Source: Streptomyces sp. NK15101 (GTDB lineage: Bacteria > Actinomycetota > Actinomycetes > Streptomycetales > Streptomycetaceae). Taken from it: 44,568 nucleotides of DNA. Below the pieces are notes generated by a model. It had not been told where the DNA came from and searched no databases. It worked only from the letters and a program-made list of their open reading frames with translations. A program made the translations under genes and the position numbers. The stretch is from positions 1 to 44,568 of the forward strand of contig NZ_JAINVG010000063.1 in NCBI RefSeq assembly GCF_020400725.1, read 5' to 3'. The first letter of the stretch is position 1. Every line of letters begins with the position of its first letter. Below, piece by piece: positions 42,479 to 44,568 of this stretch.

Positions 42479-42646
42479 ATGCGCACTGACCGGACCGCAC
42501 CGCCCGGCACGCCGCTGAACTCGCTTCGCGCACGCGACCGCGACCCGAGGGCGCCGCTGGGTCGCCACCCCGGCGACAAGGCAGACGCCGCGCTCTCCAT
42601 CCGCTTCGGCGCCCTCGGCGCGCACGGTCCTCTGGGTACCCGCTGA
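42479..42646 (+). CDS. Small 55-aa protein coupled to the DUF2071 gene
   Basis: ATG 42479 has a strong AGGAGG (GAGGAGGGTTTC) just upstream. The 55-residue product (starting MRTDRTAPPGTPLNSLRARD) is basic and Gly/Pro-rich with no recognised motif. Its TGA overlaps the next ATG by one base, so it probably drives translation of the DUF2071 gene. Confidence 0.5.
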   Translation: MRTDRTAPPGTPLNSLRARDRDPRAPLGRHPGDKADAALSIRFGALGAHGPLGTR

Positions 42647-43437
42647 TGCCCAGGCCCCCGGACCGTATGCCCGAAGACCGTTCCGCACCGTCGGCGGACG
42701 GACCGGAGCACGTGTCCCGGGCGGCACCCCGTCCCCTGCCGAGCGTGTCCTACCGGCAGGACTGGAGCGACCTGCTCTTCGTCCACTGGGCCGTCTCCCC
42801 CGATGCCGTGGCCGGCTTCTTCCCGCGGGGCACGCGTCCCGATACGTTCGACGGCCGCACCTTCGTCGGACTTGTCTTCTTCGAGATGCGGAACCTCTCC
42901 TTCTCCCGCGGCCCCGCGCTTCCGGTCCTCGGGCGGTTCCCCGAGATCAACGTGCGGCTCTACAGCGTCGACGGCCACGGGCGCAGGGGGGTCGTGTTCC
43001 TCAGCCTCGATTGCGCGCGTCTGCTGCCCGTGGTCGCCGCGCGAGCCGCGTACCGTCTGCCCTACCACTGGGCCTCCGCACGCAGGCTTCGCTTCGACGA
43101 CCGCCTTCTGTACACAGTGCGCCGCAGGTGTTCGGGCGGGCCGCGCTCACGCGTCTGGGCCGACCTGGGCGGGGAACAGAAAAGCCCGGACGCGCTGGGC
43201 GACTTCCTGACCTCCCGGTGGGGGCTGCACGGGCGGGCCCGGAAGGGCACCTACTACTGGCCCCTGTGGCACGACCCGTGGAGTTTCCGCGAGGCCGCGC
43301 TGCTCTCGCTCGACGACGAACTCGTCGCGGCCGCCACCGGCCTGCCGACCGCCGTGTCCTCGCAGCCCGTGAGCATCCTGTACTCCCCCGGCCTGCACGT
43401 GCGCTTCGGTGCCCGCCTGCCCGTCCGTCACCCGTGA
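42646..43437 (+). CDS. DUF2071 (YqjF-like) protein
   Basis: Predicted 263-aa protein starting at ATG 42646. Family features are DLLFVHWAVSPDAVAGFFPR, DGRTFVGLVFFEMRNLSF, FPEINVRLYSVDGHGRRGVV and a late LYSPGLHVRFG. There is no signal or membrane segment. DUF2071 proteins have an acetoacetate decarboxylase-like fold and unknown function. The gene follows the 55-aa frame and faces the SDR gene. Confidence 0.8.
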   Translation: MPRPPDRMPEDRSAPSADGPEHVSRAAPRPLPSVSYRQDWSDLLFVHWAVSPDAVAGFFPRGTRPDTFDGRTFVGLVFFEMRNLSFSRGPALPVLGRFPEINVRLYSVDGHGRRGVVFLSLDCARLLPVVAARAAYRLPYHWASARRLRFDDRLLYTVRRRCSGGPRSRVWADLGGEQKSPDALGDFLTSRWGLHGRARKGTYYWPLWHDPWSFREAALLSLDDELVAAATGLPTAVSSQPVSILYSPGLHVRFGARLPVRHP

Positions 43438-43665
43438 TCCGCGGCCGTCTCCGCGAGCGGGGGACCCCTGCGGTGATCACGGTCCCGGCCGATCGGCCGC
43501 CGCCCGGCCCGCGCCGAACGCCCCGCCGCCGACAGCCTTCTGATCGCCTCCTGATGAGGAACGGAGCCTCCGCGGGGAGGGGCGGGGAAACCCCCGGCGC
43601 CTTCTCGCGCGCCCCCGCTTCGGATGCGCGTCCCCGCCGTCCCCCTCGCGCCGGTGCCGCGCCTC

Positions 43666-44331
43666 TCAGGGGCTTCGCCGGGCGGCATCCGCGAGCGGCT
43701 CGACCAGGTACCGTTCCACGGACAAGCCAGGATCGGCACCGGGCGGCAGCGTCGGCGCCCTTCCGGTCACCGCCCGATCGGCGAAGCCTCCCTCCAGATG
43801 AGGCATCCTCACGTCGACGACGCGGACCCCCCGCCTCCGCTGCTCCCGGCCCACCACGCCCAGCCACGCCGCGAGCGCCGACTTGGCGGCCGCGTAGTCG
43901 GCCGTGCCCTGCGGGGGCGCGTCGACGACGGCACCGGTGACGACCCCGACGGACCGTCCTGACTCCAGGACGGGCAGAGCACCACGGACGACGGCCATGG
44001 GCGCCAGGGCGTTGACCGTCATGAGGTGCTCCGCGGCGGCTTCGTCGACATGTTCGGCGCGCCCGAAACCGGCCACGCCGATGGCGACGACGACGCAGTC
44101 CAAGCCGCCGAGGGAGCGTGCCGCCCACGGGGCGAGCGCGGCGCAGCCTTCGAGGTCGTAGGCGTCGAAAACACGACGGGGGCAATCCCCCAGCAGCCGT
44201 GACCGGTCGGCCAGCCGCCCGGCGTTCCTGCCCGCCAGGGCCATCGAGGCGCCCCGCTCGTACAGCATCCGCGCGGCGAGGCCTCCGATCATCCCCGTCG
44301 CTCCCACGACGAGCACTCTCACTCCGGCCAT
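43666..44331 (-). CDS. Short-chain dehydrogenase/reductase
   Basis: Predicted 221-aa enzyme from ATG 44331 behind GAAGGA. The Rossmann motif VLVVGATGMIGGLAARMLYE is at the N-terminus and the catalytic YAAAK lies in TADYAAAKSALAAWLG, preceded by a Ser/Thr-poor strand (VGVVTGAVVDAP). This is a classical SDR, slightly short. The substrate is unknown. The open frame extends upstream, but the SD supports this start. It may belong with the partial membrane protein gene upstream. Confidence 0.82.
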   Translation of the reverse strand: MAGVRVLVVGATGMIGGLAARMLYERGASMALAGRNAGRLADRSRLLGDCPRRVFDAYDLEGCAALAPWAARSLGGLDCVVVAIGVAGFGRAEHVDEAAAEHLMTVNALAPMAVVRGALPVLESGRSVGVVTGAVVDAPPQGTADYAAAKSALAAWLGVVGREQRRRGVRVVDVRMPHLEGGFADRAVTGRAPTLPPGADPGLSVERYLVEPLADAARRSP

Positions 44332-44490
44332 CTCCGAGTCCTTCCCGGAGGGCCCGTGCGGGGCGGCCTCCTGGAAGACATTCACCGCGGAGGGCCGCCC
44401 GGGATGCACGGCCGTGGAGACGCACCGCACGGAGCGGCCGGCGCTCGATCCGGGGAGCCCGGAGGCGGTACCGGTGCCGTGAGGGCGCGG

Positions 44491-44568
44491 TCAGACCAGC
44501 AGGACGATCGCCAGCGCGCCCGACGCGTCGACGACGCCGCACCATTCCGACCAGGCGCGGGGGACGAT
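44491..44568 (-). CDS. C-terminal end of a membrane protein gene (partial)
   Basis: The minus strand enters the window reading IVPRAWSEWCGVVDASGALA, then IVLLV and stop at 44491-44493. The hydrophobic end suggests a last membrane segment. The gene continues beyond the window; the family cannot be told. Confidence 0.45.
   Translation of the reverse strand: MVPRAWSEWCGVVDASGALAIVLLV

Noticed and set aside
1..44568. A biosynthetic gene cluster around the glycosyltransferases and monooxygenase
   Set aside because: No PKS, NRPS, terpene or RiPP core gene is present and the genes are scattered among unrelated units.
1..44568. Phage defence or toxin-antitoxin system
   Set aside because: No restriction, abortive infection or antitoxin family was recognised; the RIP is exported and the STAND protein has no effector domain.

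Overview
The window looks like a Streptomyces (or closely related high-GC actinomycete) chromosome. Codon third positions are almost all G/C, GTG starts are frequent, and the families present are typical of the genus: SpoIIE-type phosphatase, PPK2, RskA-like anti-sigma with ECF sigma, class F sortase, DUF4397, M15 and PGRP peptidoglycan hydrolases, STAND ATPase. Genes were called from reading frames, start context and recognisable motifs only; no database search was possible.

Layout. (a) 1-6.0 kb is an insertion-sequence graveyard. Three degraded or interrupted transposases surround a three-gene minus-strand cassette of secreted proteins. Its last gene encodes a ribosome-inactivating protein (ricin A/Shiga A type, with all five active-site landmarks present) fused to an alpha-barrel glycosidase-like domain. 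The other two genes encode paralogous secreted beta-sandwich-like proteins. (b) 6.1-10.0 kb is a sulfur amino acid operon. A methionine-rich leader peptide with a textbook attenuator precedes a SAM hydroxide adenosyltransferase-like gene. A second leader ending in Cys-Cys precedes a polar amino acid ABC transporter. (c) 10.0-11.3 kb is decayed DNA, including the 3' end of an NCS2 nucleobase permease. (d) 11.3-16.7 kb holds an unusual FHA-FAD monooxygenase fusion, an alpha/beta hydrolase, a secreted M15 DD-carboxypeptidase and a hypothetical protein. (e) 17-22.2 kb holds a SpoIIE phosphatase, PPK2, a UBP-type zinc finger protein and a STAND ATPase without an output domain. (f) 22.3-25.3 kb is a cell-surface operon: DUF4397 protein, class F sortase, ECF sigma factor, anti-sigma factor. 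(g) 25.7-32.1 kb holds a Tat-signal small protein overlapping a signal-less amidase, small proteins, a fasciclin remnant and two divergent glycosyltransferases. (h) 32.5-42.3 kb is a coherent locus for use of cyanophycin or a related beta-aspartyl polymer: RpiR-type regulator, two secreted cyanophycinase-like hydrolases, an amino acid ABC transporter, an M20 peptidase and an aspartase. Three putative operators beginning CGTAATG link regulator, transporter operon and aspartase. (i) The window ends with a DUF2071 protein, an SDR oxidoreductase and the 3' end of a membrane protein gene.

How the parts work together. In locus (h), polymer would be cut outside the cell by the two cyanophycinase-like enzymes, dipeptides or amino acids imported by the ABC system, hydrolysed by the M20 enzyme, and aspartate deaminated to fumarate. 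In locus (b), the two leaders suggest separate sensing of Met-tRNA and Cys-tRNA charging in one operon. The RIP cassette may encode a secreted multi-component toxin acting on eukaryotic ribosomes; that role is inference.
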